DNA of 15,708 nucleotides from JACKOD01 sp041591635 (GTDB lineage Bacteria > Pseudomonadota > Gammaproteobacteria > Pseudomonadales > Oleiphilaceae), in assembly GCA_041591635.1 (NCBI GenBank), contig JBFHRO010000060.1, positions 1-15,708 on the forward strand, given 5' to 3'. The position numbers were made by a program, and so were the translations under genes. A model generated the notes under the pieces. That model was not told where the DNA came from and did no database searches. It saw only the letters and a list, made by a program, of their open reading frames with translations. This document shows positions 14,332 to 15,708 of this stretch, one piece after another (positions within the stretch are counted from its first letter, which is position 1; each line of letters starts with the position of its first letter).

Positions 14332-15273
14332 CTATTTACTGGTTTTATCGATGATATCCATGACTTTCTCCGCCAGTTCATCGGGACTGAACTTAGCCAT
14401 GAAATCATCTGCGCCTACTTTTTCCACCATGGCCCGGTTGAACACACCACTCAAGGAGGTGTGCAACATGATGTACAGGTCGGCCAGCTTTGGATCGTTT
14501 TTGCAATTGGTCGTCAAGGTATAGCCATCCATTTCTGGCATTTCTACGTCAGATATCATCATGGCAAAAAGATCCCGTATTTTTGACCCGTCTGCCACAA
14601 TCTCACGAAGGTAATTCAAGGCCTGTCGCCCATCGTTTTTTGTTACGACTTCAACCCCCACTGCCGTCAAACAGTTTTGAATCTGCTTACGGGCAACAAC
14701 CGAATCGTCCACCACCAACACCCTAAAGCTCTTGGCTTTCTCCAGTACCTGCTCCTTCTCCTTGAACACCTTGGCACTGATCGCCTCTTCCATGGGCGAA
14801 ACTTCCGACAGAATCTTTTCAACATCAATGATCTCAACCAGCTGCTTGTCGAGCTGGGTCACTGCCGTAAGGTAGTTCTCTCTTCCAGCCCCTTTTGGTG
14901 GCGGATGCATGGTTTCCCAATTCAGGTTAACGATCCTCTCTACCCCCTGCACCAAGAAACCCTGGGTCTTGCGGTTGTATTCCGTAATAATGACAAAACA
15001 GCTCTGAATTTTATCTTCATCAATTCGGCGCTGACCTATCGCCATTCCCATATCCATAATAGGAATGGTTCCGCCGCGAATGTGCGCCACGCCTCGCACA
15101 ACAGGATTACGTTTCGGCATCATGGTCAATTTAGGGCACTGAAGCACCTCCTTTACCTTGAATACATTAATGCCGTAAATCTGAGAGCCCTGCAATTTAA
15201 ACAGCAACAGCTCGAGCCTGTTTTGTCCAACGAGCTGAGTTCGCTGGTTAACACTATCTAGAATACCCGCCAT
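14332..15273 (-). CDS. cheV: Chemotaxis coupling/receiver protein CheV
   Basis: CheV is a CheW-like adaptor fused to a response-regulator receiver; it couples chemoreceptors to CheA and modulates adaptation. The 313-aa protein has a CheW domain (about 18-160; INVFKVKEVLQCP, GVAHIRGGTIPIMDM) and a receiver domain (about 183-310). The receiver has the acidic pair D189/D190, phospho-acceptor D242 in MISDVEMPEMDG, T272 in HTS and K294 in FMAKF. All catalytic receiver residues are therefore present. The start MAGILDSVNQRTQLVGQNRLE matches the family, and AGGGGAAG lies just upstream. A TTG start at 15294 would add 7 unconserved residues. The gene is first in the cheV-cheR operon and divergent from flgA. 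No sigma-54 or sigma-28 promoter for it was found. Confidence 0.97.
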   Translation of the reverse strand: MAGILDSVNQRTQLVGQNRLELLLFKLQGSQIYGINVFKVKEVLQCPKLTMMPKRNPVVRGVAHIRGGTIPIMDMGMAIGQRRIDEDKIQSCFVIITEYNRKTQGFLVQGVERIVNLNWETMHPPPKGAGRENYLTAVTQLDKQLVEIIDVEKILSEVSPMEEAISAKVFKEKEQVLEKAKSFRVLVVDDSVVARKQIQNCLTAVGVEVVTKNDGRQALNYLREIVADGSKIRDLFAMMISDVEMPEMDGYTLTTNCKNDPKLADLYIMLHTSLSGVFNRAMVEKVGADDFMAKFSPDELAEKVMDIIDKTSK

Positions 15274-15334
15274 ACAGGCTTCCCCTGCTTCCAACTATCA
15301 AAGGAGTAACACTGAAACGTCAGTCAAAAAAGTT

Positions 15335-15350
15335 CGGTATGATTCTTGCA
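15335..15350 (+). promoter_or_regulatory. Putative sigma-54 promoter of flgA
   Basis: CGGTAT, five bases, TTGCA contains GG (15336-15337) and GC (15348-15349) with exactly 10 nt between them. The -12 half is consensus, while the -24 half matches only GG and A. It would start transcription near 15361, about 83 nt before flgA. RpoN control of flgA is plausible in this class. Confidence 0.5.
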
Positions 15351-15443
15351 GAACCAACTACAAAAAGATCTATTAGTTGATATTAGCCAAAATTTTGTCA
15401 CACCCATAGCTTGACTCACTTTCCCAATAGCATAGGACATAAA

Positions 15444-15708
15444 ATGAAAATTCGCTTACGGATTCTTTTATCTCTTTTTGCCACAACGATCAATGCGACG
15501 GCACATGGTGTAGATTGGGTGACCGCACAGCCGACACCATCAGAAACCCAAAGCATAGAGGCACAGCTGACAGACTATCTCGACACAGTTACGACCCAAC
15601 TGCAGGCGGAAAAAAATATCCGCCTTTCTTATCAAGTCGGCAAAATTGATCCTCGTCTTAACTTGAGTGAGTGCAACTTGCCGCTTAGCTTCGAATTATT
15701 GGGCGACA
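15444..15708 (+). CDS. flgA: Flagellar P-ring assembly chaperone FlgA (partial, 3' end beyond window)
   Basis: FlgA is a periplasmic chaperone for assembly of the FlgI P-ring. Only the first 88 codons are visible before the window ends. A Sec signal peptide is present (MKIRLRILLSLFATTINATA, probable cleavage after ATA at residue 20). It is followed by a helical segment (EAQLTDYLDTVTTQLQAEKN) and the diagnostic stretch KIDPRLNLSECNLPLSFELLG, which matches the conserved DPRL...C..PL region of FlgA. AGGA lies 6 nt before the ATG. The gene is divergent from cheV across a 170-bp spacer, and flgM and flgN would be expected downstream if the Pseudomonas order holds. Confidence 0.9.
   Translation, partial: MKIRLRILLSLFATTINATAHGVDWVTAQPTPSETQSIEAQLTDYLDTVTTQLQAEKNIRLSYQVGKIDPRLNLSECNLPLSFELLGD

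Noticed and set aside
15274..15443. A sigma-54 promoter on the minus strand for cheV
   Set aside because: No GG-N10-GC pair in the correct orientation exists in the spacer. The nearest candidates have wrong spacing.

Overview
The window reads as a piece of a gammaproteobacterial chromosome of moderate GC content, most like the Pseudomonas/Oceanospirillales side of the class. The reasons are the Pseudomonas-like CheV, CheR, PurL and RecX sequences, the flgA/cheV/cheR cluster, the sigma-54 type promoters near flagellar genes, and the dense, alternating housekeeping layout. No insertion sequence, phage gene, CRISPR array or tRNA gene is visible, and the genus cannot be named from the sequence alone.

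Left part (1-2956). The left edge carries two copies of a strong sigma-70 promoter on the minus strand, each followed by a GC-rich discriminator. They fire out of the window and look like the tandem promoters of a stable-RNA operon. Next come purT (formate-dependent GAR transformylase) and a small DUF1289 Cys-rich protein, translationally coupled on the minus strand. Divergent from them is a zinc-ribbon Nudix hydrolase, whose end overlaps a convergent single-domain YqfO/NIF3-like protein. A 298-bp AT-rich gap follows.

Middle part (2957-12300). purL (FGAM synthase, 1301 aa) runs on the minus strand. Divergent from it is mltF, a lytic transglycosylase with a lipobox, which converges with recX. 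Across a 261-bp divergent spacer lies a 925-aa, highly charged, coiled-coil DUF349 protein that ends in a strong hairpin.

Right part (12301-15708) is a flagellar/chemotaxis edge. A ComFB-family protein (a family linked to cyclic-dinucleotide binding) is divergent from an unrecognised 216-aa protein that has a near-perfect sigma-54 promoter. That orphan converges with cheR, the second gene of a cheV-cheR operon. flgA starts divergently from cheV behind a second, weaker sigma-54-like element and runs off the right end.

Functionally, PurT and PurL catalyse successive steps of IMP synthesis. CheV, CheR and FlgA belong to motility. The RpoN-type promoter places the orphan gene in the flagellar regulon by inference, and it is the best candidate here for something undescribed.
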